Positions 27,733 through 36,680 of a stretch of 64,000 nt of DNA are shown here, piece after piece (position 1 is the stretch's first letter; each line of letters opens with the position of its first letter). The translations under genes and the position numbers were made by a program. The notes under the pieces are model-generated. The model was not told where the DNA came from. It did not search any database and saw only the letters and a program-made list of their open reading frames with translations. Origin of the DNA: Paracoccaceae bacterium (GTDB lineage Bacteria > Pseudomonadota > Alphaproteobacteria > Rhodobacterales > Rhodobacteraceae); the NCBI GenBank assembly GCA_027489375.1, contig JAIXZW010000013.1:186001-250000 (forward strand). Direction: 5' to 3'.

Positions 27733-28538
27733 GCACGACCGAAATGCAGGGGTGTGAACAGATCCGCAGCTGGCTTTCCCAGCGCTGTGGCATCCACTAT
27801 CCCGAACACAAGATGGAGCTTCTGCGCCAGCGCCTCAGCCGCGTGCAGCGGGCCTATACCGTGCCCACGCTCAACGATCTTGCGCGCAAGCTCGCCTCCG
27901 ATGCCTCGCACGAATTGCAGCTTGCGGTGATGCACGCGGCCTCGACCAACCACACCTATTTCTTCCGCGAGATCGAGGTTCTCCAGCAGTTCCGCACCCG
28001 AATCCTGCCCGACCTCGCCCAGCGCGACGAAATCCGCATCTGGTCCGCCGCCTGCTCCACGGGGGACGAGGCCTATACGCTCGCCATAATGATCGCCGAG
28101 GATTTCGGCCTGAACGCGCTCAAGCGCACCCATATCCTCGGCACCGACATTTCCGCCCCCGTGGTGGAGCAGGCCGAAGCGGGCCTCTTTTCCGAACAGC
28201 GGCTGGAACGCGTCCCCGCCGACCTGCGGCGCAAGTATTTCGAACCGGCGGGCCTTGCCCAATACCGCATCCGTCAGGAACTGCGCGACTGCTGCACCTT
28301 CCGGCAGATGAACCTCAAGACCACGCCCTACCCTTTCCGCAAGGCGTTCCAGACCGTCTTCTGCCGCAACATCCTTTACTACTTCGAACAGGCCGACCAG
28401 CTCGCCACGCTCAACGCCATCAGCGACGTCACCGAACCGGGCGGCTGGCTTGTCACCTCCGTCACCGAAAACATCCGCGACCTGCCCACCCGCTGGCAGC
28501 CGGTCGACAACGGCATCTACCGCAAGGGGGCAAACTGA
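27729..28538 (+). CDS. cheR: Chemoreceptor methyltransferase CheR
   Basis: The product has 269 residues from the ATG overlapping cheA4. The N-terminal helical domain (about 1-75) precedes the SAM-binding Rossmann domain with IWSAACSTGDEAYTLAIM (about 105-122) and the later FCRNILYYFE motif. It methylates glutamates on MCP signalling helices using S-adenosylmethionine. Equivalent to CheR3 of cheOp3 by order. Confidence 0.95.
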   Translation: MSTTEMQGCEQIRSWLSQRCGIHYPEHKMELLRQRLSRVQRAYTVPTLNDLARKLASDASHELQLAVMHAASTNHTYFFREIEVLQQFRTRILPDLAQRDEIRIWSAACSTGDEAYTLAIMIAEDFGLNALKRTHILGTDISAPVVEQAEAGLFSEQRLERVPADLRRKYFEPAGLAQYRIRQELRDCCTFRQMNLKTTPYPFRKAFQTVFCRNILYYFEQADQLATLNAISDVTEPGGWLVTSVTENIRDLPTRWQPVDNGIYRKGAN

Positions 28539-29641
28539 TGGTGCGCCCCTCTCCCGTTCCGCGCGTGGTGCGCGTGCTGATCGTCGACGACTCGGCAATG
28601 GTGCGCAAGATCCTGACGATGGGCCTGTCCTCCGACCGCTTCATCGAAGTCGTCGGTGCCGCGTCGAACCCCGACACGGCTTGGAAGATGATTCAGGACC
28701 TGCGCCCCGACGTCATCACGCTTGACGTCGAAATGCCCGACATGGACGGCATCAGCTTCCTCCGCGCCTTCCTGCCCAAGGCGCGGGTTCCCACGGTGAT
28801 GATCTCGGCCCACACCCGCGACGGCGCGCAGACCTCGATCGACGCGATGGAGGCGGGGGCCGTCGACATCATCCCCAAACCCGCACTCGCAGGGCTGGCC
28901 AACGGCCTGCCCGCCATGATGGCCGACATCTGCGCCCGCGTCCGCGCCGCCGCCGATGCCCATGTCATCCTTGGCCGCACCCGCCCCGCCATTCCGCGTG
29001 GCCCCGTCCCCGTAGAGCCGCGCCCGAAGGGCCGCAGCAACAGTGCGGAAATCCTCGCCCTCGGTTCCTCGACCGGCGGGGTGCAGGCGCTTGGAACCAT
29101 CCTTCCCATGTTTCCCGCCGACTGCCCCCCCATCGTCATCGTCCAGCACATGCCCGAGGCCTTCACCGGCCCCTTCGCCACCCGCCTCGACGGAACCTGC
29201 ACCGTCACCGTGCGCGAGGCGCAGGACGGCGACCTCCTCGAACCCGGCACCGTGTTCATCGCGCCGGGCGGCAAGCGGCACATGGAAATCATCGCCCACG
29301 GGCGCGGCTACCGCATCCGTCTGGCCGAAGGCCCCGCCGTCTGCTTCTCGCGCCCCTCGGTCGACGTGCTCTTCAACTCGGTCGCCCGCCTTGCCGGGTC
29401 CAACGCCGCAGCGGCGATCCTGACCGGCATGGGACGCGACGGCGCGGCAGGGCTTCTGGCCATCCGCAACGCGGGCGGACGCACCCTCGCTCAAGATGAG
29501 GAAACTTCGGTCGTATACGGGATGCCGATGGCCGCTTGGGAGAACGGCGCCGCCGAAGCCGCGCTCCCGCTCGAAGACATACCCGCCCGCATGCTCGCCA
29601 TGCTGGCCCAACGCACCACACGAACCGAATTGCGCGCCTGA
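28538..29641 (+). CDS. cheB: Chemotaxis response regulator/methylesterase CheB
   Basis: The product has 367 residues. The receiver (about 10-130) has acidic residues D17/D18, phospho-acceptor D63 in TLDVEMPDMDG and lysine in PKP (about 113-115). The C-terminal methylesterase has the triad S178 (LGSSTGG), H204 (VQHMPEAF) and D301 (GMGRDGAAG). It removes methyl groups from receptors upon phosphorylation. The ATG overlaps the cheR stop by one base. Confidence 0.96.
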   Translation: MVRPSPVPRVVRVLIVDDSAMVRKILTMGLSSDRFIEVVGAASNPDTAWKMIQDLRPDVITLDVEMPDMDGISFLRAFLPKARVPTVMISAHTRDGAQTSIDAMEAGAVDIIPKPALAGLANGLPAMMADICARVRAAADAHVILGRTRPAIPRGPVPVEPRPKGRSNSAEILALGSSTGGVQALGTILPMFPADCPPIVIVQHMPEAFTGPFATRLDGTCTVTVREAQDGDLLEPGTVFIAPGGKRHMEIIAHGRGYRIRLAEGPAVCFSRPSVDVLFNSVARLAGSNAAAAILTGMGRDGAAGLLAIRNAGGRTLAQDEETSVVYGMPMAAWENGAAEAALPLEDIPARMLAMLAQRTTRTELRA

Positions 29642-29661
29642 CGCCGGATAGGAGAACTCAC

Positions 29662-30192
29662 ATGGCAGACCAGACCCAAGACGAGACCAAGCTCCGCAAC
29701 GCCGGGCTTTCGCTCAACGACACCGACAACATCGACGAGATGTATCTGACCTTCGCCCTTGCGAACGAAGAATACGGCGTCGGAATCGCGGGCGTCACCG
29801 AAATCGTCGGCATGCAGCGCATCATGTCCGTGCCCGACGTGCCCCATTACATCAAGGGCGTCATCAACCTGCGCGGCAAGGTCATCCCGCTCATGGACGT
29901 GCGGCTCCGCTTCGGCATGCCGGAACGCGCCTATGACGAACGCACCGTCGTCATCGTCATGGACGTGGCCGATGCCCCCATCGGCCTCATCGTCGACGGC
30001 GTGTCCGAAGTGCTGGAAATCCCGCCCGCGCAGGTGGACCGCCACACCCAGTTCGGCCGCTCCGCATCGCGCCCCGTCATTTCCGGCATCGGCCGCATCG
30101 GCGACCGCGTGGCGGTGCTGCTCGACACCTCGGTTCTCGTCTCCGACACGGACATCGCCGTGGCACATGACCTTTCCGTCGCCGCCGAATGA
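29662..30192 (+). CDS. cheW: Chemotaxis adaptor CheW
   Basis: The product has 176 residues from the ATG at 29662 with RBS GGAGAA. A short N-terminal tail is followed by the CheW SH3-like fold: FALANEEYGVGI, VPDVPHYIKGVINLRGKVIP (split at 20) and LIVDGVSEVLEIP. It bridges the MCP and the CheA P5 domains. It corresponds to CheW4 by order. Confidence 0.95.
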   Translation: MADQTQDETKLRNAGLSLNDTDNIDEMYLTFALANEEYGVGIAGVTEIVGMQRIMSVPDVPHYIKGVINLRGKVIPLMDVRLRFGMPERAYDERTVVIVMDVADAPIGLIVDGVSEVLEIPPAQVDRHTQFGRSASRPVISGIGRIGDRVAVLLDTSVLVSDTDIAVAHDLSVAAE

Positions 30193-30218
30193 TCCGGCCC
30201 TTTGCAAAGGTTTAACTC

Positions 30219-32162
30219 ATGACGCGCAGGATGCCCCCGAACCCGAACAGCCGGAACCGCAACAGAGCCGACCCGCTCGCAGAGCTTGACGCCCCAGAAC
30301 CAGACCTCGCCGCCGTACAGGCCGAACCCTCAGACCCGCCGCAACCGACCGTGATCGAAACCGGCACCCAAAGGATTGAAGACATGGCAAACGACTCAAA
30401 GACCGACGCCCATATCTGGGAAAAGATGTCCTCCTTCGACACGCTCGACATCCTGTCGAATCCGGTGATGCTGGCCGACGATGACATGGTCATCCGCCAC
30501 GTCAACGAAGCCGGCTACCAGATGTTCGAACGGATCGAGGCAGATATCCGCCGCGACCTGCCTACCTTCCGCGCCCGCGACGTGGTCGGCAAGAACATCG
30601 ACGTGTTCCACAAAAACCCGCATTACCAGCGCGGCATCATGAACGGCATGGTCAAACCCCATGACGGCAAATTCACCATCGGTGGCCGCCACCTCGCCTT
30701 CCGCGCCACGCCGAAATTCATCAAGGGCACAGAACTCGGCTGCGTCTTCGTCGAGTGGCAGGACCGCACCGAGGTCATCAAGGCCAAGGCGCAGGTCGAC
30801 CGCCTCATGTCCGACATCCGCAAGATGGCCGAAGACCACAGCAACGGCGACATCGACCAGTTCGTTTCGGAAGACGGGTACGAACCTGAATTCGCCACCG
30901 TCGTGCGCGAGATGAACGCGATGGTCCTCGAACATATCGAGACAAAGAAAAAGGTCGTGAACTGCCTTGCCGAAATCGCCACCGGCAATTTCTCGGCCCA
31001 GCTCGAACAATTCCCCGGCAAAAAGGCCTTTCTCAATCAGGCGGTCGAATCGATGCGCGTCAACCTCACCTCGGTGATCGCGGAAATCGAACGCCTCTCC
31101 AACGCGATGGTCGACGGCAGCCTTGACGCCGAACCCAACCGCGCCCTGTTCAAGGGTGACTTCACCCGCATCATGAACGCCTTGGAAAGCGCCTTCTCCG
31201 GCCTCAACGGCGCCTTCGGCCTGATCACGCAGCAGGTGACGCAGGTCGCCACGACCGTCGAACAGATGAGCCAGTCGTCGCAAGCCCTCGCCACCAACTC
31301 GCAGATCCAGTCCTCTTCGGTGGACGAGGTTTCGGCCTCCGCCGAAGAAACCGACGCGCAAGTCAAATCCAACGCGGCAGCGGCGACCAAGGCAAGCCAG
31401 CTCGTCACCGGCGCCTCCGAAGTCGCCGAAAGCGGCAAGGCCAAGATCAACGAGATGGTCACGGCCATGCAGGGCATCCGCGCCTCATCGCAGGACATCG
31501 CCAAGATCATCAAGGTCATCGACGAGATCGCCTTCCAGACCAACCTGCTCGCCCTCAACGCGGCGGTCGAAGCGGCCCGCGCAGGCCAGCATGGCCGTGG
31601 CTTCGCGGTCGTGGCACAGGAAGTGCGCAACCTCGCCGGACGCTCGGCCAAAGCCGCGCGCGAAACCTCGGAACTGATCGAGGATGCGGCGACCCGCGTG
31701 CAATCGGGCGTCAAGATCGCCGACGAAACCAGCCGCGCCTTCGTCACCATTGCCGACGATATCGAAAAGGTTAAAACCCTTGTAACCGATATCGCCACCG
31801 CCTCCGACGAACAGGCCCGCGGCGTGGCGCAGATCAACATCGCCATCGGTGAAATCGCCAAATCCGCGCTTTCCACCAGCCAGCAGGCCGAAGAACTCGC
31901 CGCCTCGTCGAACCAGATGCAGGCCGCGACCGAAAGCATGCGCTCGGAAATGTCGCGCTTCCGCCTGCGCCAGACCGAAACCCGCGGCCTTCCCGCCGGT
32001 CTCAACCTCGACGGCGTCCCCGCCGAGCTGATGGCGCAGATCCAGTCGATGATCGCGGGCCAGATGGGCGGCACCCGTGCGGCCAGCCCCGCACCGGCCC
32101 GCGTCGCCGCAGGTGGCAACCGCAACAGCGACCGCGACCAGCGCGGCTTCGGCAACTTCTGA
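30219..32162 (+). CDS. tlpT: Cytoplasmic methyl-accepting chemotaxis protein (TlpT-like) with PAS domain
   Basis: The product has 647 residues and no transmembrane helix, so it is a soluble receptor. Residues 1-55 form a Pro/Asn-rich tail with a basic start (MTRRMPPNPNSRNRNR). A PAS-like domain spans about 67-165, coiled HAMP-like helices follow, and the signalling tip lies at about 432-470 (IDEIAFQTNLLALNAAVEAA). In R. sphaeroides TlpT nucleates the cytoplasmic chemosensory cluster and its N-terminus stimulates the ParA-like PpfA. No parA/ppfA gene is present between cheW and this gene. A second ATG at 30384 (Met56) has the better RBS (AAAGGA) and would remove the basic tail. Confidence 0.88.
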   Translation: MTRRMPPNPNSRNRNRADPLAELDAPEPDLAAVQAEPSDPPQPTVIETGTQRIEDMANDSKTDAHIWEKMSSFDTLDILSNPVMLADDDMVIRHVNEAGYQMFERIEADIRRDLPTFRARDVVGKNIDVFHKNPHYQRGIMNGMVKPHDGKFTIGGRHLAFRATPKFIKGTELGCVFVEWQDRTEVIKAKAQVDRLMSDIRKMAEDHSNGDIDQFVSEDGYEPEFATVVREMNAMVLEHIETKKKVVNCLAEIATGNFSAQLEQFPGKKAFLNQAVESMRVNLTSVIAEIERLSNAMVDGSLDAEPNRALFKGDFTRIMNALESAFSGLNGAFGLITQQVTQVATTVEQMSQSSQALATNSQIQSSSVDEVSASAEETDAQVKSNAAAATKASQLVTGASEVAESGKAKINEMVTAMQGIRASSQDIAKIIKVIDEIAFQTNLLALNAAVEAARAGQHGRGFAVVAQEVRNLAGRSAKAARETSELIEDAATRVQSGVKIADETSRAFVTIADDIEKVKTLVTDIATASDEQARGVAQINIAIGEIAKSALSTSQQAEELAASSNQMQAATESMRSEMSRFRLRQTETRGLPAGLNLDGVPAELMAQIQSMIAGQMGGTRAASPAPARVAAGGNRNSDRDQRGFGNF

Positions 32163-32226
32163 TCCCCCTCGGCCGCCGCCCGCACAGCGCGCGGCGGCCC
32201 CGCAACCGCCAAAAAAGGAAGACCCC

Positions 32227-32631
32227 ATGCCTTTCAACGTGATGATCGTGGATGACGCGGCCATGATGCGCCTCTACATCGCCAGCTTCATCAAGACCCT
32301 CCCCGACTTCAAAGTGGTGGCCCAGGCCGCCAACGGTCAGGAAGCGCTCGACAAGCTGACCACCGTTCCCGACGTCGACCTCATCCTTCTCGACATCGAG
32401 ATGCCGGTGATGGACGGCCTCGAATTCCTGCGCCACGCCAAGCTCAAGACGCGGGCCAAGATCTGCATGCTCTCCTCGGTCGCCGTCTCGGGTTCTGCCC
32501 ATGCGGCCAAGGCGCGCGAACTGGGCGCGGATGGCGTCGTGGCCAAGCCTTCGGGCACCGTCTCGCATGACCTCGAGGAAAAGACCGGCGACGAACTCGC
32601 CCGCACCATGCGGACACTGGTGGCGGCCTGA
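32227..32631 (+). CDS. cheY6: Chemotaxis response regulator CheY6-type
   Basis: The product has 134 residues from the ATG at 32227 (RBS AAGGA). It is a single receiver domain with acidic D9/D10, phospho-acceptor D56 in LLDIEMPVMDG, the switch Ser near 83 and K107 in AKPSG. An extra polar segment TVSHDLEEKTGDEL (about 111-124) precedes the last helix. By position it corresponds to CheY6, the motor-stopping regulator that binds Fla1 FliM in R. sphaeroides. It receives phosphate from the CheA3 P1 domain. Confidence 0.9.
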   Translation: MPFNVMIVDDAAMMRLYIASFIKTLPDFKVVAQAANGQEALDKLTTVPDVDLILLDIEMPVMDGLEFLRHAKLKTRAKICMLSSVAVSGSAHAAKARELGADGVVAKPSGTVSHDLEEKTGDELARTMRTLVAA

Positions 32632-32696
32632 CCGCCACCTTTCGATCCCGCACCTTTCGAAACCACGCCTGACGCGGCAGCGGAAAGAAGAACGCG

Positions 32697-35600
32697 ATGT
32701 CTGACGAGATGGACGAAATCTGGGCGCTTTACGCCGATGACGGGGCGCAGGCGCTCGACGCGATGGAAACCGCGCTCATGGCGCTTGGCGACGGCTCGGG
32801 CGATGCCGCCGACCGCGACCGGCATGTCGGCGCGCTCTTCCGCGCCGTGCATACATTCAAGGGCAATTCCCGCGTCCTCGGCCTTGCCGTGGTGGAAAGC
32901 CGCGCCCACCATTCCGAAGACCTGATCGGCCTCGTCCGCGATCAGGGCGTTCCGTGGGATGCCGAGATCAAGGAGATCCTCCTTCTCGCCGCCGACACGC
33001 TGCGCGCGATGCTGGAAGAAACCGCCGCCACCCGCGCCGATGTCGATCCTTCGTCCTCCGAGGGGTTGATGACCCAACTCCTCGACAAGATCGCCCGCTG
33101 CTCCGGCGCCACCGCCGCCGACCACGCCCCCGAGGCCGAAGAGTTCGCCGCAGCCGCCCCCGAACCCGTGGCCGAAGCGGAACCCGAACCCGTGGCCGTG
33201 GCCGAGCCCGCTCCCGAACCGGCCCCTGCCCCGAAAAAGACCAAAGCGCGCAAGGCCGAACCGGTGGCAGACCCCGCCCCCGAACCCGTGGCCGAAACCG
33301 CCCCTGCACAGGAACCCGCAGCCGCCGCCCCCGTGCCGCAGCCGGCCGAACCTCCGTCCCCCCCGGCCCCCCGCGCCCGCCGCCTTGCCGACGACCCCAC
33401 CTACCGCGACATCTTCAAGGGGATGAGCGGGGATGCCCGCGCCAAGCTGCAATCGCTCTACGCCGCCTATGACACCGACCCCGAAGCCGCCCCCAAAGCG
33501 CGGCGCGAAGCCGATGGCCTGTGCCACGCCGCCAGCCAGATGGGACTCGACGACTGGGTCACGGCCCTGCAATCCTACCTTACCGGCGAAACCTCGGCCG
33601 AGGCGCTCGCCCATCTCCTCCTCCGCCTCGACGACCTGACCGATCAGGAATTCGGCACCCCCGCCGAAACCGCCCCCGACGCTTCGGACAATTTCTTCGA
33701 CCAGATCCGCGGCTTCCTGTCCGAAGTCGCCAGCATGGGAACCGACTTCTCGCTCGGCGACGCGCCCGATGCCGACCGCCTCTCTGTCGCCATCGCCACG
33801 CTGCAAACCGCCGCCAAACCCTTCGGCTTCCTGCGCCTGTCGGAATCCGCAGCCCAACTCGCCCGCGCCACCAGCGCCACCGAATACCGCAGCGCCGAAC
33901 TCCGCCTTTACGAGGAACTCTCCGCCGTCGAGGCCGTCATGCCCGATGCCGCCCTCGCCGCAGGCGTCTCCCCGCGCGAACTGGTGCAAAGCTGGGCCGC
34001 TGAACACGTTTTCGAAACCCTCGCCAGCCTTGAATCCACGCTCGACCGCCTGCGCACCCCCTCGTCCAACCGCGACAAGGACCACGCGCTGCTCGACCAC
34101 CTCCTGCGCCTTGTCCACCACGCCTGCGCGCATTACCACATCGACACGGCAGGCCAGCTTGCCATGTCGCTGATCGACCTCTTTTCCCGCGTGCAGGCCA
34201 CGGGCCTCGCCCCCGATGCGATCCTGACCCACATCGCCCGCGGCTTCATCGACACCATCGAACTGGTGTTCGACGCGCTCTACCAAGGCGAAACCCCCGA
34301 CACCCAGAACCTTGAAAAGCTGTTCGAGGAAGCGGCCAACGTCTGCTTCGTGCAGGACGGGCTGATGACCGCTTCGGCCATCGAACGCCGCTTGGGCCTG
34401 CCACGCGAATTCCACCGCGTCCTTTCCCCCGAAAGCGTCCGCGCCGCGTCCGAGGCCATCGAAAACGGCCAACGCTTCTACATCATCCGCGCCGACATCA
34501 ACACCGACGAAACCTTGGCCGAGGCGTTCATCGTCTGGCTCTCCTCGGGCCATGCCAAACCCATCACCAACGTCACGGTGTTTCAGGGCGAGGACACGCT
34601 CTTCGACTTCCTCATCGCCACCACGCTGGACGAGGCAAGCCTTCCCGAAGCCCTCGCCCGCATGGACGCCAGCGCCCGCAAACTGCGGATGCTGCGCGCC
34701 CTCACCGTGCTGCACGATGCCGAAGGCGAAACCGACCACACGCTTGCCGACGACACCCCCCAGCCGATGCAAAGCGGCGTGACGCCCGAAATGCTCGAAT
34801 CCATCGGCGAAATCGCGGCCAGCCAGTCGATGATCAGCCACATGCTGACCGAGCTTGCCGAAGAAGACCTGATGGACTCGCTCGACGCCGTCCTGCGCAG
34901 CCACGGGCATGACTGGAAACGCGCCCGCACGCAGGTGCGCACCCTGCTCGGCGACTTTGCCACCCGCCTGCAAGAAGTCACGCAGATGGAAGCGCAGCTC
35001 GTCGGCCAACTTACCCAGCTTCAGGAAGAGACCGTCGAAATCCGCTCGCGCGCCATTTCCTCGGTCACGCGCCCGCTGGAAACCTTCGTGCAGGCCTATT
35101 CCCGCCGCAACCGGCGCGAGGCGCAGTTCTCCTGCTCGGGCGACGAACTCACGCTCGACATCACCATCCTCGAAACGCTCCGCAAACTCCTGCGCAGCCT
35201 CTTCGTCATGCGGCTCGACCTCGGCCCCGATGCGCCGCAATCCATCCACATCGCCTTCCACCGCGACGAGGAGCGCGTGCTCGCCATCATCGAAGATGAC
35301 GGCGCGGTCATCGACGGCTCGCCCGTGCTGGACGAGATCCAGACCACCCTCGCCCGCTCCGGCGGCGAAATCCGCCGCGTGGCCCTTCCGACCAAGGGGA
35401 TGCGCTTCCACATCTCCATGCCGCTCGCGATGGTCGTGCTCGACGGCATGGTCGTGGGGGTCAAGGGCGTGCGCTACGTCGTCCCGGTCGATGCCATCCG
35501 CATGATCCTGCAACCCGAAACCGATGTGCAATTCACCGTCTCGGCCGCCGAAGGCCAAAAGATGCTCCGCATCGCCGAGAACGAGATCGTCGCCGTCCAG

Positions 35601-35867
35601 CCCCTCGCCCACAGCGATGACGGCAGGCAGGGGCGTGGCGTCTATGTCGTCGTGGGCGCCCAGGGCCGCAGCGTGGCCGTTCCGGTGGACGAGCTGATCG
35701 GCCAGCAACTGGTCCTCCTGCGCCCGCTGCGCGGTGTCTTGTCCAAGGTGCAGAACATGACGGGCATCGCCCTTCTGGCGGGCGGCGACGTCGGCATGGT
35801 GGTTTCGGCCAACATGCTCTGCGCCACCGCGCGCGATACCCCGCGCAGCCCATCCTTGCGGATGTAA
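32697..35867 (+). CDS. cheA3: Atypical CheA3-type protein: P1 and P5 with a long central region
   Basis: The product has 1056 residues. An N-terminal Hpt/P1 domain carries His52 in HTFKGNSRVLGL. A Pro/Ala/Glu linker spans about 140-230. Helical regions follow, two of which look like degenerate Hpt bundles (near 260-320 and 455-525). Near 695 there is a P3-like segment (TPEMLESIGEIAASQSMI) followed by a region without N, G1 or G2 boxes, so no kinase activity is expected. The C-terminal P5 CheW-like domain starts at about 900. R. sphaeroides CheA3 is phosphorylated by CheA4 and its central region dephosphorylates CheY6-P; the same bifunctional role is likely here. It is the last gene of the che core. 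Confidence 0.9.
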   Translation: MSDEMDEIWALYADDGAQALDAMETALMALGDGSGDAADRDRHVGALFRAVHTFKGNSRVLGLAVVESRAHHSEDLIGLVRDQGVPWDAEIKEILLLAADTLRAMLEETAATRADVDPSSSEGLMTQLLDKIARCSGATAADHAPEAEEFAAAAPEPVAEAEPEPVAVAEPAPEPAPAPKKTKARKAEPVADPAPEPVAETAPAQEPAAAAPVPQPAEPPSPPAPRARRLADDPTYRDIFKGMSGDARAKLQSLYAAYDTDPEAAPKARREADGLCHAASQMGLDDWVTALQSYLTGETSAEALAHLLLRLDDLTDQEFGTPAETAPDASDNFFDQIRGFLSEVASMGTDFSLGDAPDADRLSVAIATLQTAAKPFGFLRLSESAAQLARATSATEYRSAELRLYEELSAVEAVMPDAALAAGVSPRELVQSWAAEHVFETLASLESTLDRLRTPSSNRDKDHALLDHLLRLVHHACAHYHIDTAGQLAMSLIDLFSRVQATGLAPDAILTHIARGFIDTIELVFDALYQGETPDTQNLEKLFEEAANVCFVQDGLMTASAIERRLGLPREFHRVLSPESVRAASEAIENGQRFYIIRADINTDETLAEAFIVWLSSGHAKPITNVTVFQGEDTLFDFLIATTLDEASLPEALARMDASARKLRMLRALTVLHDAEGETDHTLADDTPQPMQSGVTPEMLESIGEIAASQSMISHMLTELAEEDLMDSLDAVLRSHGHDWKRARTQVRTLLGDFATRLQEVTQMEAQLVGQLTQLQEETVEIRSRAISSVTRPLETFVQAYSRRNRREAQFSCSGDELTLDITILETLRKLLRSLFVMRLDLGPDAPQSIHIAFHRDEERVLAIIEDDGAVIDGSPVLDEIQTTLARSGGEIRRVALPTKGMRFHISMPLAMVVLDGMVVGVKGVRYVVPVDAIRMILQPETDVQFTVSAAEGQKMLRIAENEIVAVQPLAHSDDGRQGRGVYVVVGAQGRSVAVPVDELIGQQLVLLRPLRGVLSKVQNMTGIALLAGGDVGMVVSANMLCATARDTPRSPSLRM

Positions 35868-35884
35868 GCCCGCCATACCCGTCT

Positions 35885-35918
35885 GGCGCTGACCGAAGCA
35901 TCCGTATCGGTCAGCGCC
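35885..35918 (+). terminator. Hairpin after cheA3
   Basis: A perfect 12-bp stem (GGCGCTGACCGA/TCGGTCAGCGCC) with a 10-nt loop lies 18 nt after the cheA3 stop. No T run follows, so it may attenuate or protect the mRNA end rather than terminate fully. Confidence 0.6.
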
Positions 35919-36034
35919 TGCACGGTTGATTTGCAACGAAATCGCACGGATTCAGGGGCCACACACAACCCCGAGTCGTGCGGCATCCGGCAGCACAGCC
36001 TCGGTCATCCACCGGCTCAGGAGGGCCGCCCGCC

Positions 36035-36520
36035 ATGTTGACCAGTGCACCCCTCGTCCCGTCCCGCGCGGCCACGTTGCCCGCCGCTCCCGCCTCCGGC
36101 GCGACCGAAGGCGCGGATCACGAACTCGTCGTCGCCATCCTGTCGGACAACCCCGAACCCTTCACCGAGGCCGCACGTGCCGCCGGCCTCGTTCCCGACC
36201 GCGCCGATGCCGAGACCCTCTGGCTCTTGCCCGTCAACGCCCCCGACATGCTGCTGCTCGACCTTCCCGTCAAAGGCGTCACGAACAAGCGCCTTTCACT
36301 GCTCGTCGCCCAACTCTGCCGGATCTGTCCCGACCTCGTCATCATCATGTCCGACCGTAACAACGTCCACAGCACCCTCCCCCGCGATATCGAGCTGGTC
36401 CCCAGCCCCGAAGCCACGACCGAGGCGCTTTCCGAAGCCCGCCACCTGCTTTCGCCGCGCTACGCCGCACGTCCGCTCTTCTTCCACCGTCCGGCAAAAC
36501 GGATGTCGCTCTTCCGCTGA
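36035..36520 (+). CDS. Uncharacterised protein with a degenerate receiver-like pattern
   Basis: The product has 161 residues from the ATG at 36035 with RBS AGGAGGG. After a low-complexity start, the pattern of hydrophobic strands and helices (VVAILSDN, DMLLLDLPV, RICPDLVIIMSDRN, IELVPSPEA) resembles a receiver domain that has lost most conserved acidic residues. It sits just downstream of cheA3 and is followed by a strong terminator, so it may be the last gene of the che operon. The receiver idea is inference from pattern only. Confidence 0.6.
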   Translation: MLTSAPLVPSRAATLPAAPASGATEGADHELVVAILSDNPEPFTEAARAAGLVPDRADAETLWLLPVNAPDMLLLDLPVKGVTNKRLSLLVAQLCRICPDLVIIMSDRNNVHSTLPRDIELVPSPEATTEALSEARHLLSPRYAARPLFFHRPAKRMSLFR

Positions 36521-36542
36521 ACCCTTTGGTGAAGCGGTCGAA

Positions 36543-36586
36543 GGGGGCGGGTCGCGACTGGCGTTCGACCCGCCCCCGTTTCTTTT
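36543..36586 (+). terminator. Strong terminator closing the che region
   Basis: A perfect 12-bp stem (GGGGGCGGGTCG/CGACCCGCCCCC) with an 11-nt loop is followed by GTTTCTTTT. It separates the che unit from the fliS promoter 20 nt further on. Confidence 0.9.
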
Positions 36587-36606
36587 CCGACCCACCCGAA
36601 ACCCCC

Positions 36607-36633
36607 TAAAATCAAGGGCTGTCCAGCCGTTCT
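36607..36633 (+). promoter_or_regulatory. Sigma-28 promoter of fliS
   Basis: TAAA at 36607-36610, exactly 15 nt, then GCCGTTCT at 36626-36633, matching the FliA consensus TAAA-N15-GCCGATAA at -35 and most of -10. It is 47 nt before the fliS ATG. Confidence 0.75.
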
Positions 36634-36680
36634 TTCCTTCAACCACCGCATGACAGGCGGCACAGGAAAGGCTGGGCAGA

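Noticed and set aside
32337..35936. 1199-codon open frame on the minus strand opposite cheY6/cheA3
   Set aside because: High-GC antisense shadow: no domain, no RBS, composition rich in Gly/Val/His/Arg, and the plus strand has clear CheA domains.
35918..35936. Apparent -24/-12 before the 36035 gene (GCACGGTTGATTTGCA)
   Set aside because: The GG to GC distance is wrong for sigma-54.
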